Part shown: positions 53,998 to 64,000 of the stretch, piece after piece | How the letters are laid out: every line of letters starts with the position of its first letter | Numbering within the stretch: position 1 is the first letter of the stretch | Origin: Daphnia carinata | Lineage: Eukaryota; Arthropoda; Branchiopoda; Diplostraca; Daphniidae | Assembly (NCBI RefSeq): GCF_022539665.2 | Contig: NC_081339.1 | Location: 7,251,367-7,315,366, forward strand | Reading direction: 5' to 3' | Length of the DNA: 64,000 nucleotides | The notes under the pieces: model-generated | Seen by the model: only the letters and a program-made list of their open reading frames with translations | Told to the model about the DNA's origin: nothing | Database searches by the model: none | Program-made: the position numbers and the translations under genes

Positions 53998-56851
53998 ATG
54001 CCTGGATTAGTGGCCTTCGGTCGAAGATGGGAAATCGGCTCGGATGATTTAGTTTTGCCTTGCTTAGTGGAGAGCTTCACACGGATGCTTTGGTAATCAT
54101 GGTATGGTGAAGAATACCAAACAGGCACTGAATTTAAATGTTTGTGCTCCATTTCAGGTTCTTTGTCACTGTAGTCATATGGATGTATCATGCCCCGTAC
54201 CTATACTGTGAAGATGGACAAATCCTACAGATGTATCTAGGTGGTGTACTCTTCATATTAATCATTATTTTGATGGCCAATACCTTCCTCATCAAGCATA
54301 GCATGAGAGGGGCCATCATGGATGTCAGGGCAAGAAAATATGTCCCAACCATTCTCTATATCAGGTAAAATTTTGGCTTTTGAAAAATTCTAATAATCTG
54401 CACTTAACCCTTTTCTTCTTCATTTTCATATTTCAGAATAATTCTAGGTGTTCCAGAAATAGCTTGGACAGTTGTTGGCTCGGTTGGAGTGTTCAAACCC
54501 AATAACAGTTGTATCCAATCAGAAATAACCCTTCATGTTGTACAAGGGCTGGTCATATTCAACTGGATCTTGGTTTCCCTCTTTTTTGTTGGGGTAATGC
54601 TTGTCTTTGATCCTCTGGGCCACCACTATACCAGCAGCCCGGGCACCGATATAGTCGATGCGCGTTCACCATTAGAAGTTGGTTTCGAGCAAAGGACAAG
54701 AATATGGGAATGGCGATGCAAATTTCTGTGTTGCTCATGTTGTTCCAGTAAGAAAACAACTCAGTGGATACCCCAAGAGATTCGTTAAAAAAAATTTTTT
54801 TTCCTTGCTCAACAGGTGCGTGCTGTTCGCGATCTGGTGACAATTCAAGCGTCAACGACGCATTTAGCGATGTGGCCGAAGTGCTCACTACCCTTTTCCA
54901 CGATCTGGATCTGGTTCCATCTGACATCGCAGCTGGACTGTTATTGCTCCACTTGCGAACTAAGCGGGGGAGAGAAGAGGTACGCCTTCGTCGAATGTCA
55001 AATCAAATCCGACGGCCCATTACCGAACCTCCTCGTCCATCAGCCAATAACGTACTTACATCCAGTCCGACAGCCGATGCGGCATCTCGAGCCGAGTTCA
55101 GCCCTTCGGCATTATCCGTTCCACCTTCTGCCGCATGCAGTCCCAACGTCGCCACGGGTACCATGCACCATCTGGGAAGCATCATGTACTCCTTTTTTTC
55201 TTCCAGCTTTACCGGATAAAATGTAATATAATTCCAACATTCTTTAGGGAGGAATCGCCATTAGCTGTCATGCGCTCCCACGAAGCCTACGACTGGATGA
55301 ATCCGTTTACGGCTCACGTTTACATGAAGTACGCTTTGGGATCCTACGGATGGATGTGGTACTTAGCAGGAGGTTGCTGGAAAGGCCTCTGCACTTTGAA
55401 AAAGGAGCTCGTCTGTTTCTCTTGCTTTAGGTATTGGTATATTAAAGATATTTTTAAATGCCTTAACCCGTTATGTAAATTGGTTGTAGGCAAACATCGT
55501 CAAGACAGATGGATGATAACTGTTGCCACTGTAATTTAGCAGCACTCAAAACAGTGACCCAACTTGAAGAAAAGGACATCGTTTGCGTCTCGTTTCATAA
55601 TAGCATTTATGAAGTACATATCTATTGAATTTATTTCATTCTTGCAAGTCCACACAATCAAACATTTCAACCCTTTCAGGTTCCTTACTTTGTTGCGCTA
55701 GATCATCAAACATCGTCGGTAGTTGTAGCCATCCGGGGTACACTTTCTGGCCACGACGCTCTTACAGATCTGGCTGCCATGACTGATCCCATTTCAGTGG
55801 AAGGACTGCCTGTCGGTTGGACTGCCCATCGTGGCATGTTACAATCAGCCAACTTTGTCCTGAGACAACTCGAAAGCAAAGAAATACTGAAACGGACTTT
55901 TACGCAATATCCAAACTACCACTTGGTCATCACTGGCCACTCTCTAGGAGCTGGGGCGGCAGTTCTACTCTCGATTTTGCTCAAACCCAGCTATCCCCGA
56001 GTGCGGTGTTTCGCATTTTCGCCGCCCGGTGGACTGTTGTCACTTGCAGCTGCTCGCTTCACCGAAACATTCTGCATGTCTGTCATTATCGGAGATGATC
56101 TTGTACCTCGTCTCAGTCTTTCCACGTTGGAGTTGCTCAAGCGACAAATGATTGCCGAGCTAGAAGCTTGTCGTCATCCGAAGGTATCTTAATTCCCAAC
56201 AATGCCCTCCCCTGATTAATGATGCTTAAAGAATGTCGTTTATTCCAAGTATCGCATATTTCTCCGTGGCTGTTGGGAGGTCGTTTTTGGAAGGCCCGGC
56301 TCTTACCAGCAACCAGAAACAACTCATCCATTACTTAGCGAGACACCAAACAATAATTTGTCATATGTAGGCATTTTCGTTTTCAATTTGAAAGCTTTGC
56401 ATGTTTGTCCGCGTCTGCTTTTTTTTTTATTTTCAACTCGTTCTGATCTTTATCATTCGAAGCAGGACTCGTTTAGCGAACAACCACCTCGTTTTCAATC
56501 TCCTTCGAATCGTTCTTGTTCAGTAGACGTCACACAACAACTTTACCTGCCTGGGCGAATTCTCCAAGTGGAAGAACGCGAACATGTTGATTCCGGGTAC
56601 AATCTAATAGTTCATTATTCGGGAATTTCGGCTAAAACGTGTTCGTGTTTTTTTTTTTCTGTTAATTTAGAACTTACATGCACCCGACGATGTACGAGGC
56701 TCGCTGGATGCAGCGCGAAGATTATAACCAGATTCTCGTCACTCCGAGGATGTTAAAGGACCATACCCCGGACTCAGTTTGTCGTGTCCTTCAAGGCTTG
56801 TCAGCTCAGTACGAGTCTTCCTTGAGTGCTGTTGAAACTCATGAGGGCTAA
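53998..56851 (+). CDS. DAGLB: sn-1-specific diacylglycerol lipase, beta type, 10 exons
   Basis: This membrane serine hydrolase cleaves diacylglycerol to 2-arachidonoylglycerol-type monoacylglycerols. Exons are 53998-54092, 54158-54364, 54437-54747, 54816 to 54979 or 55185, 55248 or 55252 to 55430, 55490-55613, 55680-56183, 56250-56366, 56466-56596 and 56671-56851. The N-terminus ([21 protein letters not shown]) is the family signature and leads four membrane helices. The catalytic part has [16 protein letters not shown], the nucleophile elbow GHSLGAG (55935-55955), [11 protein letters not shown] and [18 protein letters not shown] and [21 protein letters not shown] follow. The short C-terminus without the long alpha-type tail and the VPSDIAAGL segment favour DAGLB over DAGLA. 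The exon 4 end is not settled: the two options give 670 or 740 residues, against about 670 for human DAGLB from memory. Confidence 0.93.
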
Positions 56852-57673
56852 AAAAGTCTAAAATGCCATCTACGTCATACGGGTTCAACCTGCCACCAGC
56901 CTCGCTTCGAACTTTCAAATTATAGTCACCTTTTTGTTGATTTCTTACGTCATTCCTTTTTTTTTTTGTTATTCCTGAATTACGAATTCTTCAATGCTCC
57001 CAATGATCTTAATGGCCTCTGCCAATCTTGGTCATTTCTATTTTTTTTTTTTTGTGTATGTAAAAACTAGTGATACCAGATCTGTATTATCTGGTACATG
57101 GGCTATAGATTGAATCAACTTTGCCTTTTGCCTGTCAGCTTTTAACTCCCGTGTCCTTAGCGAACTTTACCATATCTATTTTTGTTTAAAGAAAACAGGC
57201 TTCAAGAGTGGGTTAGACGTTGTTACATTTTGCCAAATTACCTTGTCAATATAAAACGAATCTATCCGCTGGGACGTCGAGAGCCTTTGTGGGCCAAGAA
57301 TAACTTTATATTTGGCGTCGCAAAATGATGAAGTGTATGGGCGGGCTTCGTGAATGCCAACTGCCAATAGGTTTAAATATAGAAACGAGAAGAACGTAAT
57401 GTAAACGAGGTACGAGACGAATGAGAAAGTTGATTTTCTCGAGAATGCAACTCTGGCAGGGAGGGTTCTTGTTATTGTTGAATTTCCTGATGGAATAGTC
57501 TGCTTGTGGCTGCCAAAAGTTTTTGACTTGTGACGCGTAGTAATGGATTAATGCCGCAGTGGCGAAGGGCTGTGTCAGGTCAGTTATTCCACTTCCGAAG
57601 TATCAGTGATCAGTATAAATGTTACACGCCATTCTGTTCTAACAACAGTGCAACAGGTTTTTTATAAAACATC
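56852..57673. other. lipase 3' UTR and phosphatase 5' flank
   Basis: This is the gap between two plus-strand genes. No coding exon and no exact AATAAA are seen after the lipase stop. The right end holds the phosphatase promoter listed separately. Confidence 0.6.
57614..57650 (+). promoter_or_regulatory. TATA and initiator-like promoter of MDP1
   Basis: TATAAAT lies at 57614-57620. An initiator-like AACAGTG begins at about 57645, roughly 32 bases downstream, and the start codon follows at 57674. The spacing fits a TATA-driven promoter with a 5' UTR of about 27 bases. Confidence 0.5.
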
Positions 57674-58469
57674 ATGAGCCTCAGCCGTCAACCTTCAACC
57701 CTATCGTCTGGATCCCACCGTAAAGCTTCGATTGGATCTCTCAACCGTAAGTCATCTACTGAATCAACAGAATCTGCCCGAAGACATTCAGGCGGGTCGC
57801 ATAATGGACCTATCGCACTTATGGAAAATATATCAGTCCTTCCAAAGCTGATTGTATTTGATTTGGGTATACGATACTTTATAAAATGACTGTTCTCACA
57901 ATAATTAATTCTATTTTGTTTCAAGACTATACTTTATGGCCACTTTGGATTGAGATGTACAATGCACCATTTCACTTGGAGAGGTTTGGCAAAATCAAAC
58001 TGTTTAGTTAAACCAAAAATAATGTTTTAATATTCAAAACAGCCATAGGAATGAACCCCAAGCCAGGGACAAAGGTGGAAGGATAGTAAATCCTTACCCA
58101 GAAGTCAAAGAGATCTTGGTTGAGCTGAAACAATCAGGCATAGAGCTAGGAGTTGCTTCTCGAACACCAGAAATCAAAGGAGCAAGGAAACTGATGGAGA
58201 CTCTCGACTGGGATAAATACATATCTTTTAAAGAGATTTACCCAGGATGCAAGACTACACATTTTGAAAACCTTTCCAAACATTCTCGTATTCCATATAG
58301 TGAAATGTTATTCTTTGACGATGAAGATCGCAACATTAAAGACATTACCGGCATAGGCGTTGTTTGTGTTCTAGTGGACGACCGCGGTGTTACCAGAAAA
58401 ACGGTAAGGGATGGATTGCTGAAATTTCAAAGAGAACGAAGCGATGCCAAAGAGGTTGAGAGCAAGTGA
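57674..58469 (+). CDS. MDP1: magnesium-dependent phosphatase 1 (HAD family), 3 exons
   Basis: This is a haloacid-dehalogenase-fold phosphatase, thought to act on protein phosphotyrosine and on glycated sugar phosphates. Exons are 57674-57866, 57926-57983 and 58043-58469, in frame for 225 residues. The catalytic FDLDYTLWPLW (nucleophile D63, acid D65) is split across the first intron. Later motifs are the SRTPEIKGA region with its Ser and FFDDEDRNI, which supplies the metal-binding Asp residues; YPGCKTTHFENL is also typical. Human MDP1 has about 176 residues; the extra 50 here are a Ser-rich N-terminal stretch before NISVLPKLIVFDL. An internal Met (ALMENIS) could be a second start giving a protein of normal length. 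It lies 822 bases after the lipase on the same strand. Confidence 0.93.
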
Positions 58470-60539
58470 TGCAACAATGTCATATGTTCTAACAAGCGTA
58501 AAGCAGTGCAACAAATACCGTGCAGTTCACTAAATGTGTATGTTATTTACTTTGTTTTTGCTTTAAAAGCATCGCTATATTTAAAGCGCTTATGTCGCTT
58601 TCATATCCCAGTTAACTTTGTTATCACAGCATTTATATAGTTGCACTTCAGTTTTTACTTTCCAAAACAAATGCAAATACAGAAAATACGAAAACAGCAC
58701 CAAATTGTAATCATCCAACCATATTTGTGTTGGAAATTTGGCTCAACAATAGCAAGCCCCACCAGCATCACCATATTTTTCTGCTCTATGCCTGCTCCTC
58801 ATATATAGTCAGAATAGAAGATGAACGCCCGATGAGGAATTGCGCATGCAGGCGGTGAGTGGTTTTACCAGATTCCTATTGTTAATGCCCAAGAGTTGAA
58901 GGCCGCACAGAAAATCGGAGGCGCCAGCAGGACTACACCGCCTACCATTTTTTTTTTTTCATTTTATTGTTCTCAAATCCGCGATTGGCATCAATAGAAA
59001 TGAAAAAACATCTTCGTTCACGTACTAGAATATGATAAAACGATTGTCTTTGGCTCAACCAGCAGACGTTGCGTCGATCTTCATTCACCCTTGAATACAT
59101 TAAAGCAATATCAGTTGCGCAAATAGAATCACATACCCATTCATTCTCGTTAACAATTTGACCTCACTCCATGAAACTGACAGTTTTCGACTGGCATTGC
59201 TTATTATTAATACAAAAAACATCGAGCGCTCCCTATTGGGACCGGACGTGAATCAGGTAGAATTTTGCTTGAGGGTTAAATTATTTTTCGCTCGATATCC
59301 ACGTACGCAACTTACCAGACGAGTGATGCATTTCTCAATGTTTGATACTTCAAAAAAAAAAGCTGATTGTTCCCATCGAACTGGTTTGATTACGGAATCG
59401 GAAATCCTTTTCGCAGTACGAAAACAAGGCGGACATCGTTTTGATTCAATCTCGCTTCAGTTTCTTGTAATGAACAATGACAATGCTGGTTTTGCATGTA
59501 CGTGTCGTCTTGACAGGTTTAATTATGAAAAGACAACTGTAACAATGAGCTTTTGTTCTGATGAGTTTTTTTGGTCGGCGTGAGATAACCGTAACATCTG
59601 CGAGGTGAGAAACATCGCGGCGTTATTGCTTTGCAATCATTCGAAATATATTCGTGCATTTAAGAAAAAGAACACATTGTTACCATTTCTCTTTGGTCAT
59701 CGTGGGAGGTCAAAGCCGACAAATACCTCGAATTCAAATTTCAATTTCACGATTGCAATTTCAAATACTTTTTTCTTTTTTGGGTTATTCCAGATCAGCT
59801 TGGCCTTCGCAGTTTAGATGGCAAAGATTACACACGGGTGGGTGGTAGGGACATTTTTAACCATTCGAAGAATTAAAACAAAAAAGGAAAAACAAACGCG
59901 TGTGAAAATAAAAATGCGATAGCGAATTGTTTCAAACCCACATATCGCTTCTACGCATTCTTCGAACGTGAATCGTTTTGTCAACAAAACAAAAGACGAT
60001 CGTTGACCCTATTCGTCTTCCTCTATACGTCACGCTCTTCACTGACTTCCGGCTCTTGTCGTCTGCGATCCGCATAACTCTACTACCGGTAAACTTGCAC
60101 AACAATGTCGGCTAGGTCAGTGGAGGTCATTATCGTCTCAGCATACTCATTAGCAGTCGATTAATAAACGAGCTTCCGCCTCAGGATGTTTTTGCTTTCA
60201 AAGGTGCGGCTGCTGGCATCTCTAGAATTTAACGATGTTTTGCGTGATGCGGAATAGTTTTCCAAACATCAACCGTATGCAGAGTTCAATGGAAACAACA
60301 ACTGCCAACACCTATTGAAATGTCGAACACACACACAAAAAAGAATAAACACGCGAAAAAAAACTCGTTCAAATGAATTTTGTGCTCATGGACTATTCCC
60401 GGCTTGTGTATTGGCTCTGATCCAGCCGATCCGCCAACACACGACAGCTCAGGCCGACTACAGACAACCTCATGTCTCGACAGCTCTTGGAAAGCCTTTC
60501 TTCGAATGAATGCAATAATTAGGATTTTTACGCTTGGAA

Positions 60540-60923
60540 TCAAAACGCAAAATTGTAACGGACATTGTTCACCTTGACCACCGAGTGACTCAGAAATGCA
60601 ATCAAAAATGGGCACGGCTTCCGGGCGTGCATGACCTTATTGCGACACGGGTGGCATTTAATGGGGAGTATCTGATGATAGCTGTTGTGTGTTTTGTAAA
60701 CATTTGTGCAGTTATCAGTGTGACAACTTCGAATCCGGGATGAGACACAGAGAACTATAACCTGAAACTCGCGACATGCATTTTGGAAATCTTCTTTCAC
60801 GAATGTGACGCAATCCTTCCATGAATATGTATCAGGATTTGTCTTTTGTCTCTCTGGGTTTGAACAGCATCTTGACAGGTTGAAGTTTTTTTTCAAATCT
60901 TTCATTTCATCGATGCCTTCCAT
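60540..60923 (-). CDS. cysteine-rich open frame, unknown
   Basis: A 127-codon frame with Cys-rich composition (for example LSRCCSNPERQK, YSWKDCVTF, IKCHPCRNK). It extends upstream of its Met through CRTC, and an acceptor-like GTGCAG lies just before that. A donor-like CAG/GTTATA follows NACREFQ near 60765, so the true exon may be only the first 60 residues. The composition is unlike the homopolymer-driven frames nearby. I do not recognise a family. A lineage-specific secreted protein or a remnant are both possible. Confidence 0.25.
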   Translation of the reverse strand: MEGIDEMKDLKKNFNLSRCCSNPERQKTNPDTYSWKDCVTFVKEDFQNACREFQVIVLCVSSRIRSCHTDNCTNVYKTHNSYHQILPIKCHPCRNKVMHARKPCPFLIAFLSHSVVKVNNVRYNFAF

Positions 60924-63917
60924 TGAAAGCTTTCGTGATGCAACGCACGTTCTGCACGATTTGTCAGAATCAAATCAAGTTTAGACGAACGCAGGCAAAC
61001 GTATAGGGTAGGTCAATGCTCTTTTCACGCATCTTGAATGACCCTCCACGTTTCTTTTCTTGTTTTCATACCGGCATGTGAGAATGATTGTTTTTTTGTG
61101 TTTTAAATAAAATTAAAAATAAATGAAATGCGGCCAAACTTGAAATGAGCAATTGGCAGTCGACACGTGCAGCGTAGAAAATGCAAGGCCCCCCCCTTTT
61201 TTTTTCTGAACACGGTATATAAAAAAAACGAGATGTGTTGCATGACGGATCGTTGTTGTTCCAAGTTCAAGTTCAACAGAAGATAACGGGTTTTTTGCGC
61301 CTCTATCACGCCTACAACGATAGCGCAATTTGGCACGCGGCCTGGACATTTTCCAGTTGCCATCAGTCAGCATTCGATTGAGGCGATACCCCACTTACGT
61401 CGAAAACATCTTACTTTTTTTTTTTTTAAATTCATCAACGGACATGAGAAGATTGATAAAAAAAAACTAGGAAAAATCAAGGTCTACAGGTGGAATGCAA
61501 AATGAGAGATTGGCGTGCAATCGAGATCGTTAGAGAATGACAGCATGGACACTGTCACGCTTGTCCATTCTGCTGTTCGATTTTTTTGTGCTTTTTACAA
61601 ACACCTCGTCTAGAAAAGCGTGACATGTAAAGGCGATGGCCGATGCGTGTTTACCTGGTGATCTAGTCCACCAAGCTGCGGCTGTCCAGCTTATCTTTTA
61701 ATTTTCAACGGAAATAAAAAAAAGTGACATGGCAAGTGCCTTGGCGCTAAAGAAGAGAAGAATGAAATATACGTAAAAAAATACTATCCTGCTATCGGAA
61801 GGGTAACATAAAAAAAACCAATAGTGCATTTGCAACAACACCTTGGATTGGGGCGGTGGTGTTCAGGTGATTGCGTTACCTGAGGAGCTCAACAATTTCA
61901 GTAGATACGTTGGGAGGAGTTTTACGTATCGAACTGTCAACAAAAAAAAAAGTACTAACGTAAGAATAATATGAATTTTCTTGAAGGACGATTCGTACGT
62001 CGTTCACACACAAAGAGAGATAACGATGATACTAAGTATTTTGCCAAAAAAACTGGTTGGAAAATGAAAAAAAAAACGTACGTACGGAGTACACCCTGTT
62101 TAAGCGACAGATGTTTATCTGTAAGCCAGTTTTCCTATTGTTCCATAAATTCCACTTGCATTGAACATTGCAGCTAAAAACGAAGCTACTCTTTTGATCG
62201 AGATTATAAACAAGGTCAACGGGTCTCATTTGTCCGCTTGGCATATTTTCCATATTTGCATGTGCTAACCATCTAAGGATTTTTTATTCATCGCAAAGCA
62301 ACTTAGAGTAATAGGCTAGTAAGTTCATACTGTATATCATTTTCGATGCGTGAAAAAAGCATGAATTTTGTTTGCGCTCACGAGTCCGATCGTTAGTTCG
62401 CATCGATTCGTAATGCCAAGATAATTGCGAACATCGACGTTCATATTGCGATATGATTGATGGCCAACATCTTCTTCCCAAAACAGCAGATGCTGTTGGC
62501 CGTTCTGAAACGAGTTTATTGCGCACGAGTTTCTTATGTACCTCATCTCTTTTTTGTAAAAAAAACCGAAAGATGAATGTCTAACGAACAACACCCTTCC
62601 CGCAGGGCTTTTTAGACCTTGTACATTTCGCATCATTTAATTCCCTTCGATTTGACGGACATTCGTCACTCGTCATCAACAAATTTGAACTTGGAATTGA
62701 AACAAGATCCACGTAAGTTTCCGGTTAAAACGCCCTTTTTTCGATGCAAATTAGTAATGGATCCATTAATTTTTCCCCATTAAAGAACAGCAAAGTTGGA
62801 ATGGTGGAAAACGACCCAAAAGCCAAGTTCGATGACTCTACGCAAACGACGTTTGTGATTCAATTATTTTTACGTAACGCCAAAAAAAAACATTAATGTC
62901 CGTTTTGGTTCTCATCATCTAAAGAAGAGTACAAGAAAAAAGGTTTGTGAACCGTTAAGAGGATTCTATATCGCAAATGAAATTGATAAATTGCTCATAC
63001 CACTTACGAGTCGTTTCTCTAATGCAGTTTTATAATGGCAAAAACAGATAGTGTTTTCGTGTTCGGCAAGGTCGCACCGCTCATTTGCGTCCAAACCAAA
63101 CCAGAAAAAACAAATCAAACAAATGATGCATGGGAAAAACGGGGATGATGCACGCCGAACGCGATCCCGAATCTACGAGAAGACAAACAAATTAATAGCA
63201 CGACGATGCAAACAAGACAAAGAATTGATTAATGATAGGGCAACAAGCGAAACGGGTTGACAGTTTGGGAAGCCCTGACGCTTTGTCGGATTCTCTTGTC
63301 ACGCGTGATTCTATTCACGAATGTGAATCGTACGTTTCTTTTTCATATTCCCGCCGATTTTGTCAAGAATACAAAACGTTTTGATCGCCTAGCAAAAAAA
63401 AAAATAAAAGGCACATAGTTTTTGAATGTTATGCGTCTTGAGATGTTTCGCTCGGCGAGTGTCACGCGTAAGTTTGGAAACTAAATTCCTGCGGGAAAAA
63501 TACTGTCGGGATGCGCAAGTGGAGATCATTTTGATAGATGATATGTTTCATTGAGTACGAGCTGTAAATCTAAGTTGTTTTTTTTTTTTGGTTGTTTTAC
63601 ATTCTTGCCATTTTTTAAAATATGATTTGCGAGATATTTCAGTCGGTCTCAGGAAATTCCAAAAACTCGAATAGGATTTCCTTCGGGGAGAAATGACACT
63701 GACCTTCAATTTTTTGTTCCAGTGGTGAAGATTGAAAAAAAACAAGTAAACTGCATTAATACTAGCATTATTAAAAATATGCAAAAATATTGGAAGGGCG
63801 AGCTGTTTCGAAAACGAAGGCCGGAATTGCTGATGGTTTCCGTTTACTGACCATGCGCTTTTATGTGAATCTTTTGTCCGCGTTTCAACATAATTTTAAT
63901 GGATTTTCCGTCCACAG

Positions 63918-64000
63918 GTCATTTTTGCGTCTTCAACAAGCTCACCAACATTGACTCGTATTCCTGTTTTGTTTGTTGTGACGTAGAGCTGCCCCACCTT
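63918..64000 (+). CDS. possible exon running off the right edge
   Basis: After a good acceptor (TTTTCCGTCCACAG) the plus strand stays open to the window end. In the frame starting at the second exon base it reads HFCVFNKLTNIDSYSCF and then VCCDVELPHL. The minus strand is also open here, so the direction is not certain. It is partial, and no family is recognised. Confidence 0.25.

Larger units (their letters stand above)
58470..64000. other. right flank, no recognised gene
   Basis: No gene of a known family is seen after the phosphatase. GC-balanced, open stretches occur at 58826-58945, 59158-59583, 60360-60510, 60540-60950 and at the right edge, but none could be linked into a gene. A first-exon-like ATGTCGGCTAG followed by GTCAGTGG lies at about 60105, just after a pyrimidine-rich possible initiation region. 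It could begin a plus-strand gene, but no matching second exon was found. Confidence 0.45.

Noticed and set aside
59158-59583. 141-codon plus-strand frame
   Set aside because: Long for this region, but there is no recognisable domain, no clear splice or promoter context, and its codon mix is like the flanking DNA. Probably chance.

Overview
The window looks like nuclear DNA of an arthropod, most likely a small-genome crustacean such as Daphnia. That is an inference from protein similarity, from many short introns (about 60-100 bases) beside a few long ones, and from AT-rich noncoding DNA full of A, T and G homopolymer runs. No operons, plasmid, phage or CRISPR features are present. All exon boundaries were read by hand from GT-AG sites, reading frame and remembered family alignments. 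No search was run.

Layout. 1-720 holds a decayed tandem array with a unit of about 130 bases. 721-3254 has no recognised gene but contains a 45-base direct repeat and an orphan TATA-box/first-exon/donor arrangement. 3255-6250 (-) is a chondroitin sulfate synthase (CHSY1 type). 6419-6892 (-) is a possible small two-exon gene just upstream of it. 6893-16477 is gene-poor. 16478-19453 (-) is a SOCS gene of the SOCS2/CISH type with a long N-terminus. 19454-31920 is a 12.5 kb gene-free stretch upstream of SOCS. 31921-46233 (-) is non-muscle myosin II heavy chain (zipper). 46234-49012 holds the zipper 5' flank and the epsin 3' UTR. 49013-52830 (-) is epsin (liquid facets). 52831-53997 is the divergent intergenic region between epsin and 53998-56851 (+), a diacylglycerol lipase of the beta type. 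57674-58469 (+) is magnesium-dependent phosphatase 1. 58470-64000 contains only weak coding candidates.

The genes do not form one pathway. They cover proteoglycan synthesis in the Golgi, JAK/STAT feedback, actomyosin contractility, clathrin endocytosis, endocannabinoid-type lipid signalling and a HAD phosphatase. The most interesting common thread is frame-preserving splicing options: a 15-base candidate micro-exon at myosin loop 1, a 66-base stop-free intron in the chondroitin synthase, phase 0 cassette-type exons in epsin, and a choice of exon 4 ends in the lipase.
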